A stretch of 64,000 bases of DNA from VBCG01 sp044226535 (GTDB taxonomy: Bacteria > Pseudomonadota > Gammaproteobacteria > Burkholderiales > Casimicrobiaceae): the NCBI GenBank assembly GCA_044226535.1, contig JBGAGT010000005.1, positions 1 through 64,000 of the forward strand, in the 5' to 3' direction. Positions within the stretch are counted from its first letter, which is position 1, and every line of letters starts with the position of its first letter. The translations under genes and the position numbers were made by a program. Below are positions 35,417 to 45,100 of this stretch, piece by piece. The notes beneath the pieces were generated by a model. It was given only the letters and a program-made list of their open reading frames with translations. It did no database searches and was not told where the DNA came from.

Positions 35417-36201
35417 AGCCGCACGCGCTTGGCGGCGCGATCCCCGTCGTGCGCGACGCCGCGAACGCCTGGCGATGGGGCGGCTTCGCGCTGCTCGGCG
35501 CCGCCACGTTGCTGGCGCTGGAAATGCTCAACCTGCCCCCCGGGATGTCGATCACGGACCGCGCCGAAGTCGTGCGCAGCATCTCCGTGCAATGGACGGC
35601 TTGCGCCGCCGGCATCGCGGCGCTGGCGTCGTGGTGCGAGCCGCGCTTGCGCGGCTGGCAATCGGCGCTGCTGTACGTCGCGTTCGCCCTCGCTGCCTGC
35701 CTCGTGCTGCTGGGGCTGCGGCTGGCGCTCGATGCGCTGGGCCTGCACGTCGGCAACAGCGTTTATGCCGGCCGTGCGCCCGTGGTGCCGACGTTCTTCT
35801 ACAACCTGTGGGTGCTGCTGGTGTTCGGCGCGCTCTTCATGACCGCCTGCCTCATCGGCATGCGTCGCCAAAGGCTCCGGCGCGCGGGGGCCGAGGCGCG
35901 CATCGCGCGCGACCACGCGGAAGCCCAGCTCGCGGAAGTCCAGGCGCGCCGACTCGTCGCGCAGGTCGACCCCGCGACGCTGCTCGCGGTCGCCTCGGAA
36001 ATCCAGCGGCGGTACGCCAGCGATGCCGCCGCCGCCGACCAGCTCCTGCAGCGCCTCGTGAGCTACCTGCGCGTGGCCATGCCATCGGTGCGCGCCAACC
36101 GCGCCGGGGATGTGGCGGCGCTCGACGCAGCCTGGCGCGCGCTGCAGGAAGACCTGTTCTCCACCCCGCACGATCTTTCCGCCGGAAGGAGCGCCGCATG
36201 A
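35413..36201 (+). CDS. Histidine-kinase-like membrane protein lacking the phospho-His and HATPase
   Basis: This 262-residue protein has three or four membrane helices (about 20-145) and a helical segment aligning with the LytS dimerisation domain: RRLVAQVDPATLLAVASEIQ replaces the RQIEPHFLFNTL pattern, with Ala188 at the place of the active His. It is followed by a LVSYLRVAMPS helix, and the protein ends with no ATP-binding domain. It is co-translated with the upstream kinase and the downstream cupin (ATGA overlaps). It is probably a non-catalytic partner or heterodimer subunit of the LytS kinase (inference). Confidence 0.75.
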   Translation: MKPHALGGAIPVVRDAANAWRWGGFALLGAATLLALEMLNLPPGMSITDRAEVVRSISVQWTACAAGIAALASWCEPRLRGWQSALLYVAFALAACLVLLGLRLALDALGLHVGNSVYAGRAPVVPTFFYNLWVLLVFGALFMTACLIGMRRQRLRRAGAEARIARDHAEAQLAEVQARRLVAQVDPATLLAVASEIQRRYASDAAAADQLLQRLVSYLRVAMPSVRANRAGDVAALDAAWRALQEDLFSTPHDLSAGRSAA

Positions 36202-36668
36202 GCCACGAACCGTCACCCGAACCCGTCGATCCTGCGCGGCGTGCGTTGTTCGCCGCGTTGCCGGCGGTGCTGCCTGCCACCCTGCCCCCGACCGCGCCGT
36301 CGGTGGTTGCGGCCCTGGCCGCCGCAGCCGCGTCGCTGGCGAGCATCCCCGCCGCGGCCCAGGACGCCGCCGAGGTGCAACCGCAGGCCTATCGCGTGGT
36401 GCTGGAGAACGACGCCGTGCGCGTGCTGGAGTTCGTCAGCCGGCCCGGCCTCGGCATCTGCGGCAGCGGCATGCACTCGCACCCCCGGCACCTCACCGTG
36501 GCGCTCTCGCCCGCCAAGGTCCGCGTCAAGTTTCCCGACGGCAAGACCATCGTCGCCAGCAACGAGCTCGGCGACGTGTTCTGGAGCGAGGCCGAGACGC
36601 ACGAGACCGAGAACGTCAGCGGCCGCAACGTGCGCGCGCTGATCGTCGAAGTGAAGCCGAAGGCATAG
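36198..36668 (+). CDS. Cupin-fold secreted or membrane-anchored protein
   Basis: This 156-residue protein has a Pro/Ala-rich hydrophobic N-terminus (RRALFAALPAVLPATLPPT, with AAAQD as a possible cleavage site near residue 55). A cupin-like domain follows at about 60-156 (RVVLENDAVRVLEFVSRPG, GSGMHSHPRHLTVALS, GDVFWSEAETHETENV). His residues in GMHSHP and ETHET are a likely metal site. It sits inside the two-component operon between the kinase-like gene and the regulator. A signal-sensing or metal-binding role is inference. Confidence 0.78.
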   Translation: MSHEPSPEPVDPARRALFAALPAVLPATLPPTAPSVVAALAAAAASLASIPAAAQDAAEVQPQAYRVVLENDAVRVLEFVSRPGLGICGSGMHSHPRHLTVALSPAKVRVKFPDGKTIVASNELGDVFWSEAETHETENVSGRNVRALIVEVKPKA

Positions 36669-36676
36669 GCCCGGCC

Positions 36677-37423
36677 GTGGCGACCGCCGTGCTCGCCGAA
36701 GACGAGCGCGCGCAGCGCGAGGCGTTGCGCGCGCACCTCGCGCAGCTGTGGCCCGAGCTCGAGGTGCTCGCCGAAGCCTCCGACGGCATCGAGGCCCTGC
36801 GCATGGTCGAGCTGCACGCACCCGACGTGGTGTTCCTCGACATCGAGATGCCGGGGCTCTCGGGACTCGAGGTGGCGCGGCAGGTCGAGGGGCGGGCGCA
36901 CATCGTGTTCATCACCGCCTTCGAGGCCCATGCGATCCCCGCCTTCGAGCGCGGCGCGCTGGATTACCTGCTGAAGCCCTACGAGCTCGCGCGGCTCGCC
37001 ACCACGCTGGCGCGCGTCAAGGCACGCATCGGCACTGCGCCGCTGCCGGTGCAGGCGGCGCTGCGTGACATTGCCGCGTCGATGCCGGCGCACAAGCCGT
37101 TCCTGCGCTGGATCAACGCGCCCGAGCGCGACTCGGTACGGCTGATCCCGGTCGACGAGGTGCTGTACTTCCAGTCCGACCACGGCTACACCCGCGTGGT
37201 CACGGCCGACGGCGAGTCGCTGATCCTGCGCTCGCTGAAGGAACTCGCCGACGAGCTCGATCCCGCCGAGTTCTGGATGATCCACCGCTCGACCATCGTC
37301 AACGCCAAGGCGGTCGAGCGCGTGTCGCGCGACCTGCGCGGCCGCGTGCATGCGCACCTCAAGTCCCGGCCCGAGAAGCTCGCCGTCAGCGAGTCGCACG
37401 AGCACCTGTTCCGGCGTATGTAG
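36677..37423 (+). CDS. LytTR-family response regulator
   Basis: This 248-residue regulator has a receiver domain (about 1-125, phospho-Asp55 in PDVVFLDIEMPGLSG, conserved Lys in DYLLKPYELARL) and a C-terminal LytTR DNA-binding domain (about 140-248: VDEVLYFQSDHGYTRVV, HRSTIVNAKAVERV). The start is GTG at 36677, 8 nt after the cupin stop. It is the output of the LytS-type kinase upstream; targets are unknown. Confidence 0.94.
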   Translation: MATAVLAEDERAQREALRAHLAQLWPELEVLAEASDGIEALRMVELHAPDVVFLDIEMPGLSGLEVARQVEGRAHIVFITAFEAHAIPAFERGALDYLLKPYELARLATTLARVKARIGTAPLPVQAALRDIAASMPAHKPFLRWINAPERDSVRLIPVDEVLYFQSDHGYTRVVTADGESLILRSLKELADELDPAEFWMIHRSTIVNAKAVERVSRDLRGRVHAHLKSRPEKLAVSESHEHLFRRM

Positions 37424-37556
37424 CGTCCCGGCAACCGGTGGGCACGCCGCGCGCGATCCTGCTGCACGCGGCCACGGCCGGCACGATTGCATTGCAACCC
37501 ACCGGTGTCGCGCGCAAAATCGGCCCGCGATCGTCGACACTCCCGGGGGGTCCCTC

Positions 37557-38816
37557 ATGCGTTTCCATCACGCCGCAGCCGCGGTCGGCTGCCTGTGCAT
37601 CTTCGCGCTCGATGCCGTCGCCGCGCCCTGCAGCGGCTTCACCGACGTCAGCGACGCCGACAGCACCTATTGCAGCGCCGTGACATTCATCAAGAACAAG
37701 GGCGTCACACTGGGCTGTACCGTCACGGCCTATTGCCCCGATGCGTTCGTGACCCGCCTGCAGATGGCCCTGTTCATGACGCGCATGGCGCGCGGAGGCC
37801 CCAACAACGTTCTGGACGACGCCACGTCGGGCATCGGCAGCGGAAACCAGAACATCACGCACGTGGCGTACAGCTGGATCGGCGGCGGCGCATCCAACCA
37901 GGCCAACGGGGCGTACTCGACCATCGGAGGCGGGCAGAACAATGTCACCACGGCCTACGCCAACGTCGTCGGCGGCGGCGGCTTCAACACGGCGTCGAGT
38001 CCCGGCGGGTCGGCGACGGTGGGAGGCGGGTACTTCAACACCGCCAGCGAGGACTCGAGTGTCGTTGCCGGAGGCTACAACGGCGTCGCCAGCGGCCCCT
38101 ACAGCGCCGTGCTGGGAGGCGCGACGAACACCGCGTCGGGCGGGTATTCGATGGCAGTCGGTGGATGGGGCAACGTCGCTCAGGGAAGTGGGTCCTTCGC
38201 GGCCGGCGCGCAGGCCATCGCCAAGGGTGCGAACGCCTTCGTGTGGGCCGATGCAGCGTTGGGGGTCTTCGACCCCGCGCTCGCGATCAATGGGTGGGGC
38301 AGCGTCGCCGGAGCCGACAACACCTTCAGCGTGCGCTCGACGGGCGGTGCCTGGTTCGTGTCGGGTGTCGACGGGAGCGGCAATCCCAACGCGGGGGTCA
38401 AGCTGGCGGCCGGCAGCGGAACCTGGTCGTCGACCAGCGATCGCGCGTCCAAGCGCGATTTCAAGCCCGTCGACACCCAGGCCGTGCTCGACAAGGTCGC
38501 GGCATTGCCCATCGAGACCTGGAGCTACATCGCCGAGGCGGGTGGCGTGCGGCACATCGGCCCGGTGGCACAGGACTTCCACGCCGCGTTCGCGGTCGGT
38601 CCCGACGCCGTATCGATCACCAGCATCGACGAAGGCGGCGTCGCGCTGGCCGCGATCAAGGGGTTGAACGACCGTCTCGCGTCCCGCGAAGCGGCGTTGC
38701 GCGCATCGCTGGAATCGCAGAACGCGTCGCTTCGTGCGGAGCTCGCCGTCGCGCAGGGCGAAGGCGCCCAACTTCGGGCACGGCTCGATCGACTGGAGGC
38801 CGCGCTGGGCTATTGA
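37557..38816 (+). CDS. Surface protein: SLH-like domain, YadA-head repeats, S74 chaperone-like tail
   Basis: This 419-residue protein has a signal peptide (about 1-23). A region of about 25-85 resembles an SLH module (GFTDVSDADSTYCSAVTFIK then YCPDAFVTRLQMALFMTRM). YadA/Hia-type head repeats follow (about 105-250: YSTIGGGQNNVTTAYANVVG and similar GG-N-A-S units). The C-terminal tail begins at SDRASKRDFKPVDTQAVLDK and contains HIGPVAQDFHAAF, like the Peptidase_S74 intramolecular chaperone of phage tail fibres, and ends in a coiled coil (about 385-419). The combination suggests a trimeric exposed adhesin with self-cleaving or self-folding tail. A strong terminator follows. Confidence 0.8.
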   Translation: MRFHHAAAAVGCLCIFALDAVAAPCSGFTDVSDADSTYCSAVTFIKNKGVTLGCTVTAYCPDAFVTRLQMALFMTRMARGGPNNVLDDATSGIGSGNQNITHVAYSWIGGGASNQANGAYSTIGGGQNNVTTAYANVVGGGGFNTASSPGGSATVGGGYFNTASEDSSVVAGGYNGVASGPYSAVLGGATNTASGGYSMAVGGWGNVAQGSGSFAAGAQAIAKGANAFVWADAALGVFDPALAINGWGSVAGADNTFSVRSTGGAWFVSGVDGSGNPNAGVKLAAGSGTWSSTSDRASKRDFKPVDTQAVLDKVAALPIETWSYIAEAGGVRHIGPVAQDFHAAFAVGPDAVSITSIDEGGVALAAIKGLNDRLASREAALRASLESQNASLRAELAVAQGEGAQLRARLDRLEAALGY

Positions 38817-38886
38817 ACGGCCGCGGTGCGTGAACGGACGCGGCCGTGCGGCGGGCGCGATGGCGGAAGCCTGCACCGGGAAGCGA

Positions 38887-38925
38887 CAGGGGCTTGCGCC
38901 GTGAAGCGCAAGCCCCTGTTTTTGT
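38887..38925 (+). terminator. Rho-independent terminator
   Basis: A perfect 12-bp stem (CAGGGGCTTGCG at 38887-38898 with CGCAAGCCCCTG at 38907-38918) has an 8-nt loop and is followed by TTTTTGTT. It ends the surface-protein transcript just before the opposite-strand tRNA. Confidence 0.9.
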
Positions 38926-39001
38926 TGGTAGGCCGTGTAGGGATCGAACCTACGACCAACGGATTAAGAGTCCGCTGCTCTACCAGCTGAGCTAACGACC
39001 C
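38926..39001 (-). tRNA. tRNA-Lys (anticodon CTT)
   Basis: A 76-nt cloverleaf with encoded CCA reads GGGTCGTTAGCTCAGCTGGT at the 5' end and GGACTCTTAATCC around the anticodon CTT. The acceptor stem closes with one G-U pair. The T arm is GTAGGTTCGATCCCTAC. A good promoter lies upstream at 39034-39062. Its 3' half differs from the tRNA-Lys(TTT) fragment at 51227, so it is a different gene. Confidence 0.95.
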
Positions 39002-39033
39002 GAAGCCCCGCGAACTGCGATCGCGGGCCTGAG

Positions 39034-39062
39034 ATTATACCCCAGGCGCGGCGTCGGCCCAA
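39034..39062 (-). promoter_or_regulatory. Promoter of tRNA-Lys(CTT)
   Basis: On the minus strand TTGGGC (39057-39062) and a perfect TATAAT (39034-39039) are 17 bp apart, 33 nt upstream of the mature tRNA 5' end. Confidence 0.75.
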
Positions 39063-39109
39063 GGGGCCGCGGCCCACCTCGGGGTGGACCGTGCCAACCC
39101 ACCTGAGGT

Positions 39110-39478
39110 CTATTGGCCCGGCTTGGGAATGTGGGCTCCCGCTTCGCGGGCCTCGCTCAAGCCGATGGCGATGGCCTGCTTGCGGCTCGTCACCTTCTTG
39201 CCGGAGCGGCCGCTCTTCAGCGTGCCTTCCTTGCGCTCGTGCATGGCGCGCTTGACCTTGCGCCGCGCCAGTGTCTTCGTAGCGGACTTGCGCGTGCTCT
39301 TCTTGGCGGCCTTCCTTGCGGTGGTCTTGCGCGCCGATTTCTTCGCGGTCTTGCGCACCGGCTTCTTCGCCGTCTTGCGCGCCGGTTTCTTCGCGGTCTT
39401 GCGCGTCGGTTTCTTCGCCGTTTTGCGCACCGGTTTCTTCGCGGTCTTGCGAGCCGACTTCTTCGCAGTCTTGGGCAC
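39110..39478 (-). CDS. Histone-H1-like lysine-rich protein with DUF6496
   Basis: This 122-residue, very basic protein begins MPKTAKKSAR and carries about six repeats of an 8-residue unit (KTAKKPxR), the pattern of bacterial H1/AlgP-like DNA-binding tails. A C-terminal DUF6496 domain follows (VKRAMHERKEGTLKSGRSGK). It likely binds nucleic acid. The GTG at 39478 has GGAGG 5 nt upstream and starts directly with PKTAKK; an ATG at 39490 in frame would add four residues (MEDA). Confidence 0.82.
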   Translation of the reverse strand: MPKTAKKSARKTAKKPVRKTAKKPTRKTAKKPARKTAKKPVRKTAKKSARKTTARKAAKKSTRKSATKTLARRKVKRAMHERKEGTLKSGRSGKKVTSRKQAIAIGLSEAREAGAHIPKPGQ

Positions 39479-39613
39479 AGCATCCTCCATCGGTTCGAAA
39501 GGAACTTGCACCCTAGCAACTGCGCGTGCGACGAGGTGTCGGCCGCCCATGGATTCCGGCGTAGGCGTACGCCTGCGCCGCGTGGCGGAAGCCGGGGGCC
39601 ACCCTCACCGCGC

Positions 39614-40258
39614 TCAGAACGTCACGCCGATCGACCCCACGAACACCTGCTGCTGCGACCCGGGGTTGAACCAGTAGCCGCCGACGGTGAGGTTCTGCCA
39701 GGTGAGCTGCACGAACGGCCCGCGCTGGATGTCGCGCGAGTTGTCGTAAAGCCGCGTGCGCTGCCCCGCGATGCCGACGCGCAGCCAATCCGCCGCGCGG
39801 AAACCGAGCTCGCTCCAGGCGTAGAAGTAGCTGTCCTCGTGCACGCGCCGGTCGCGCACGTACTCGGCCTCGACATAGGCGTCGAAACGCTGCACGGCGA
39901 CGCTGGCCTGCAGTCCCGGCACGAAGGCGCGCACGTCGCCCCAGGCGCCGCCGAGCAGCGGACGCACCGACCAGGACACCTCGCCTTCTCCCGCAAAGGT
40001 CCAGCCGACGAACGCCGAGGTCGTGTGCATGGATTCGTAGTTGTGCCGCGCCTCGAGGTGCAAGGACCCGTGGTCGGCCGCGGCGATGAACGAGGTGAAG
40101 CGATCGCCGTCGCGGACGTCGGTCGGATAAGCCGTCAGCGCGAAGGCCCAGTCGTGCGCGGGCTCCGCCGCGACCGCCGGCAGCGCGGCCCCGCAGGCGA
40201 GAACGGCGACGACGCCCGCGGCCACGACCCTCGCGGCGACGACGCCCGCGCGCGTCAT
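39614..40258 (-). CDS. Predicted outer-membrane beta-barrel protein
   Basis: This 214-residue protein has a signal peptide (about 1-31, ending AVA-AEP). Alternating amphipathic strands rich in aromatic residues follow (VSWSVRPLLGGAWGDV, FDAYVEAEYVRDRRVHEDSY, VGGYWFNPGSQQQVFVG), and it ends in the Phe of GSIGVTF, the typical barrel C-terminal signal. It overlaps the upstream VIT-like gene by ATGA and is the last gene of the antiporter operon. Substrate or partner unknown. Confidence 0.78.
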   Translation of the reverse strand: MTRAGVVAARVVAAGVVAVLACGAALPAVAAEPAHDWAFALTAYPTDVRDGDRFTSFIAAADHGSLHLEARHNYESMHTTSAFVGWTFAGEGEVSWSVRPLLGGAWGDVRAFVPGLQASVAVQRFDAYVEAEYVRDRRVHEDSYFYAWSELGFRAADWLRVGIAGQRTRLYDNSRDIQRGPFVQLTWQNLTVGGYWFNPGSQQQVFVGSIGVTF

Positions 40259-40914
40259 CCGCCCAGCGCGTTGATGGCCAGCACCACCAGCGTCCCGAGG
40301 CCCGCCATCATGAAGCCGACGCGATAGCCGCCGTAGCCCGCATGGCGTCCCAGCGTCGCGCCGCCCGCGAACAGCATCAGCAGCGCAACGGCACGCGAGA
40401 CGTTCTTGGCGATGCCGAGGTCCTGGAACAGCAGGAAGGGCAGCACCACGGGAAACGTCGTCACGACGACGATGGCGAATATCAGCAGCGCCGCCTGGTA
40501 GTCGCGTCGATAAAGGCGGGGCCGCGCAGGCGGCTCGTCCATCGCGAGGAGGCGGCCCCGCATCGCCTCGACCTCCGTCGGCGACATGAGCTCGCGCGCC
40601 ACGGCCGGCAACTCGTCCTCGATGATCCCGCGTCCCGCGGCGGCGTTGGCCGCGGCGCGCACGCCGCGCACCAGCGTGAAGCTCCTGCCACGCTCGGTCA
40701 CGGTGCGCACGAGGTGCATCACGCCGTCGACGAGGCCCCAGGCGATGTTGCAGCCGAAGGCACCGATGAAGAGCTCGCGCACCTGGCCGTCGCCGTGGCT
40801 GCCCACCACCGAGATCGCGCCGACGAAGGTCAGCGCCATGAACAGGCCGAACAGCATCTCCGACACGCAATCGACCAGCCCCAGCAGGGGCTCCTTGCCC
40901 TGTGCAGGCGCCAT
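40255..40914 (-). CDS. VIT-family (CCC1-like) membrane protein
   Basis: This 219-residue protein has a first helix pair (LGLVDCVSEMLFGLFMALTF, FIGAFGCNIAWGLVDGVMHL), a cytoplasmic middle of about 75 residues, and a second helix group (AALLIFAIVVVTTFPVVLPF, RAVALLMLFAGGATLG, GFMMAGLGTLVVLAINALGG). The arrangement fits VIT/CCC1-type iron or manganese transporters. It is coupled by ATGA overlap to the Ca2+/H+ antiporter upstream and the barrel protein downstream. Metal specificity is inferred. Confidence 0.75.
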   Translation of the reverse strand: MAPAQGKEPLLGLVDCVSEMLFGLFMALTFVGAISVVGSHGDGQVRELFIGAFGCNIAWGLVDGVMHLVRTVTERGRSFTLVRGVRAAANAAAGRGIIEDELPAVARELMSPTEVEAMRGRLLAMDEPPARPRLYRRDYQAALLIFAIVVVTTFPVVLPFLLFQDLGIAKNVSRAVALLMLFAGGATLGRHAGYGGYRVGFMMAGLGTLVVLAINALGG

Positions 40915-42002
40915 CACTGCGGCGGCAGCAGGTAGAGCGTCATCGCGAAGATCGCGTAGACCATCAGCACCAGCACGCCCATGTACCACGCCGATCGGCC
41001 GCCGTTGGTGACGAACGCCGCGGTGATCGCCGCGATGAGCATCATCACCACCGCGCCCGGCCAGAGCTGCAGGTCCATGGGTGTCGGGCCGATCACGAAG
41101 CTCAGGAGCACCAGCACCGGCGCCACGAAGAGGGCGATCTGCGCGGCACTGCCGAGCGCGATGCCGACGCTCAGGTCGAGGCGGTTCTTGCGCGCGCCGG
41201 AGAACGCGGCAACGGCCTCGGCGGCGCCCCCCACCAGCGGCACGACGATGAAGCCCACGAACGCCGGCGTCATGCCGAAGGTCTCGGCGGCCACCTGCAC
41301 TGACTCGACGAAGATCTCGCTCACGTAGGCGACCAGCACCGTCACGACCGCCAGCGTGGCGATGGCGAGGCCCATCGGCCAGGGTACCTCGTCGTGCGAC
41401 TCGTGCCCGGCGCCCGCGAACTCCTCACGGTGCGTACCGAGCGAGAAGATCAGGAACAGCACGTAGCCGACGATCAGCACCGCCGCGAGCCCGAGGCTCA
41501 GCTGCAGGGCGAACGCGCTACCGACGGTTCCATCGGCCTCCGCGACGGCGGACGGAACGAGCAATCCGATGGTCGCGAGGAACAACAGCCCGGACTGCAT
41601 GCGCGCGCTGCCCCGGTTGAATTCCTGCACGTGGTACTTCATGCCACCGAGCAGGAAGGACATGCCCAGCATGAACAGCGTGTTGGTGACGATGGCACCG
41701 GCGATCGATGCCTTGACCAGCATGTATTCGCCTGCGCGCAGGGCGGTGATCGCGATGATCAGCTCGGTGAGGTTGCCGAGGGTCGCATTGAGGAGGCCGC
41801 CCACGGCGTCGCCGGTCTTCGCGGCCACGGCCTCGGTCGCGCGGCTCAGGAGGGCCGCCAGCGGGATGATGGCGAGCACCGAAAGGACGAACAGCAGTGC
41901 GTGCGCTTCGTGGTTCGCCTTGGTGGCGATCGCCAGCACGGGCACCATGACGAGGAGCCACAGCAGGCGGTTGTGGCGGATTTCGCTCAGCAGAGGCTTC
42001 AT
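40914..42002 (-). CDS. Calcium/proton antiporter (CaCA family, Cax type)
   Basis: This 362-residue, eleven-helix protein has the two inverted repeats of cation/proton exchangers. The first alpha repeat is GGLLNATLGNLTELIIAITAL with the GNxxE acidic site; the second is PLVGGAAEAVAAFSGARKNR with GGAAE. An acidic His-containing loop (GAGHESHDEVPWP) lies between. It probably exports Ca2+ from the cytoplasm using the proton gradient. The start at 42002 was chosen at MKPLLSEIRHNR, as in Cax homologues; upstream in-frame sequence is low quality. It begins the three-gene operon. Confidence 0.9.
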   Translation of the reverse strand: MKPLLSEIRHNRLLWLLVMVPVLAIATKANHEAHALLFVLSVLAIIPLAALLSRATEAVAAKTGDAVGGLLNATLGNLTELIIAITALRAGEYMLVKASIAGAIVTNTLFMLGMSFLLGGMKYHVQEFNRGSARMQSGLLFLATIGLLVPSAVAEADGTVGSAFALQLSLGLAAVLIVGYVLFLIFSLGTHREEFAGAGHESHDEVPWPMGLAIATLAVVTVLVAYVSEIFVESVQVAAETFGMTPAFVGFIVVPLVGGAAEAVAAFSGARKNRLDLSVGIALGSAAQIALFVAPVLVLLSFVIGPTPMDLQLWPGAVVMMLIAAITAAFVTNGGRSAWYMGVLVLMVYAIFAMTLYLLPPQ

Positions 42003-42129
42003 CGCGCTCGTCGTTGATGGGTTGGGCGAGCGTATGGTGATCGACGGCGGCCGAACAGAAAAGCGTCTGTCGAGAAATGTCAGCCGCGCGCCGTCGCCGG
42101 GCGGAACCCGGGGCCGACCGCCCGTGGCC

Positions 42130-45100
42130 CTAGGCCCGGTAACGCACCTCGACCCGATGCGCCTGCCGGTCGTCGCACAGGAGCACATGCCCGTCCGCCT
42201 GGGCGACGCCATCGACGACCACGCTCACGGTGCCGGGCTCGACGCTGCTGCCGGTCGCGTCCGCGTGCACTTCGATCTGGTAGAAGGTCCCGCCGTGACG
42301 GTAGCGCAGCGCGTAGCCTTTCCAAAGCGCCGGAAGACAGGGGGTGAAGCGCAGCCGCCCTGCATCCAGCGTCACGCCCAGCAGCGACTCCAGCAGGAGG
42401 CGATACATCCAGCCCGCGGAGCCCGTGTACCAGGTCCACCCGCCGCGACCGGTGTGCGGCGCTCGCGCATAGGCGTCCGCCGCGACCACGTAGGGCTCCA
42501 CCCGGTAGTTCGCGATGGCCTCGGCGCTGCGTGAATGGTTGATGGGATTGATCATCGCCGCGAGCTCCCAGGCACGGTCCCGGTCGCCCAGTGCCGCGAA
42601 GGCCATGGCCGTCCATACGGCGGCATGGGTGTACTGGCCGCCGTTCTCGCGCACGCCGGGGACGTAGCCGCGGATGTACCCGGGATCGAGGTCGGAGGTG
42701 TCGAAGGGCGGGGCGAGCAGCCGGACCAGTCCGTCGTCACGGCCCACGAGGTTCGCGTACACCGCATCCATCGCCTGCCGCGAGCGCGCGGCGTCGCCCG
42801 CACCTGACAGCACCGACCAGCTCTGCGCGATCGAGTCGATCCGGCATTCGACGTTGGCCGCCGAGCCGAGGGGCGTGCCGTCGTCGAACCATGCCCGGCG
42901 ATACCATTCCCCGTCCCACGCCGCCGCGTCGATGCGCAGGCGCAATTGCGCCGCTTCGGTCGTGCAGCGTTCCGCGAACGCGGCATCGCCATGCAACCGC
43001 GCGACCTGCGCGAACTGCGCGAGGACGTGGCAAAGGAAGAAGGCGAGCCATACGCTTTCGCCCTTGCCATGGATGCCGACGAGGTTCATGCCATCGTTCC
43101 AGTCGCCGGAGCCCATCAGCGGCAGTCCCCGCGCGCCGAAGCGCAGCCCGTGCAGGATCGCCCGCACGCCGTGCTGGTAGACGCTGGCGCTCCGTTCCGA
43201 GCGTGCCGGCAGGTCGAAGTACGAGTCGTCCCCCGCGTTGACGGGCCGGCCCTCGAGGAAGTGCACGACCTCGTCGAGGATGGACGCGTCCCCGGTGGCG
43301 AGCACGTAGCGGCTCGTCGCCAGCGGCAGCCACAGGTAGTCGTCTGAACAGCGGCTGCGCACGCCGCGTCCCGACGGGGGGTGCCACCAGTGCTGCACGT
43401 CGCCCTCGACGAACTGGCGACTCGCGCAAAGCGCGATCTGCGCGCGGGCGAGCGCGGGCTCGGCGTGTACCAGCGCCATCACGTCCTGCAACTGGTCGCG
43501 GAAGCCATAGGCACCTCCGGACTGGTAGAAACCGCTGCGCGCATGGAGGCGCGACGCGACCGTCTGGTAGAGCAGCCAGCCGTTGGCGAGCAGGTCGAGC
43601 GCGGGATCGGGGGTTTGCACCTGCACGGCACCCAGCAGGCGCTGCCAGCCGGCGACGACGGCCTCGAGTGCCTCTCGGGCGAAGGCCGGGCCGCGGCAGC
43701 GCCGCACCAGCGCCGCCGCCGCGTCGGCGTCCGCGGCGGCGCCGAGGCGGAACACGATCTCGCGTTCCTGCCCTTCCGCCAGCTCGAAGGGCACCTGGAG
43801 GGCTGCGCAGGGATCGAGCGCGCTGCCGGCCTTGCCGGAAAGGCGCGCGCGGTGGAGGGCCGCCGGATCGCGCAGCGTTCCGTTGCGGCCCAGGAATTCG
43901 GTGCGATCGCAGGTGGCGCTGCGCACCGCCTCGTCGGCGTCGAGGAACGCGACGTGTCGCGGGAAATCGGCGCTGTAGGGGTTGCGCGCGTACAGCGTCC
44001 CGCTCCCCGCCTCGATCGTGGTCGTCACGTGCATCGCCGTCCTGGCCCGCAGGTCGCCCAAGACCCATTCGACGTATGCCGTCGCCGACAGCCGCCTGGG
44101 GCGGCCCGAATGGTTGCCCACCTTGAGCACCAGGAACTTCACGCCCGCCTCGGAGGACACGAATACCGTGAGCTCGATGCGAAGGTCGTCCTCGGTGTGC
44201 TCGAAGACGCTGTAGCCGAAGCCATGCCGGCTCACGCAGGGCGCGGCACCCCCACATGGCCAGGGCGTCACCGACCAGAAGTGGCCGCTCTCCTCGTCGC
44301 GCAGGTACAGCGCCTCGCCGCCCGACGCCTCCACGGGATCGTTGTGCCAGGGCGTGAGCCGGAAGAGCTGCGCGTTCCCGCTCCACGAATAGCCGAGCCC
44401 GCTCTCGGTCAGGACCGTGCCGAAACCGGGATTGGCGATCACGTTCGACCATGGCGCCGGAGTCGCCTTCCCCGGCCCGGGCGCGATCACGTACTCGCGG
44501 CCGTCGGCCGAGAAGCCGCCCGTGCCGTTGTCGAAGACCAGGTCCGCGCGCGGCGCCTGGACGCGCACCGTGCCGCCGGCGCGACGCGTTCGCGTCGGCA
44601 CGAGCGCCGCGGGCCGCACGTCGGTGGGCGTGCGTCGATTGATCTGCTCGGACAGCGCGCCGTGGCGATCGGTGACGATCACCCGCGCGACGGATTCGAA
44701 GAGCACCCTGTCCTCGACGGAGATGTGCTCGGCATGCCGCACGAAGATTCCGCCGGGCCGGTCGACGATGTTGGCTTCCACGCCTGCCGCGATAAGCCCG
44801 ACGATCTGCTCCTGGAGCCGTTGCCGGTAGCCGTCGTGATCCTCGTTCCAGATCACGAGGTCGGCTGCCAGGCCCTTGAGCCGCCAATAGGCGTGTGCCT
44901 GCACGAGCTGCCGCACGAGATCGATGTTGGCCACATCGGCGATCTTCAGCAGCACGATGGGCAGGTCCCCCGAGACTGCGTAGCCCCACAGGCCCGATTG
45001 CCCGCGACGGTTCCCGGCGACGACCGAGGGGGCTGCCCGCATGCTCGCATTGGCGTAGATCACCGAGCTCGCGAGCCGGGTATAGAGCTGCGAATCGGCC

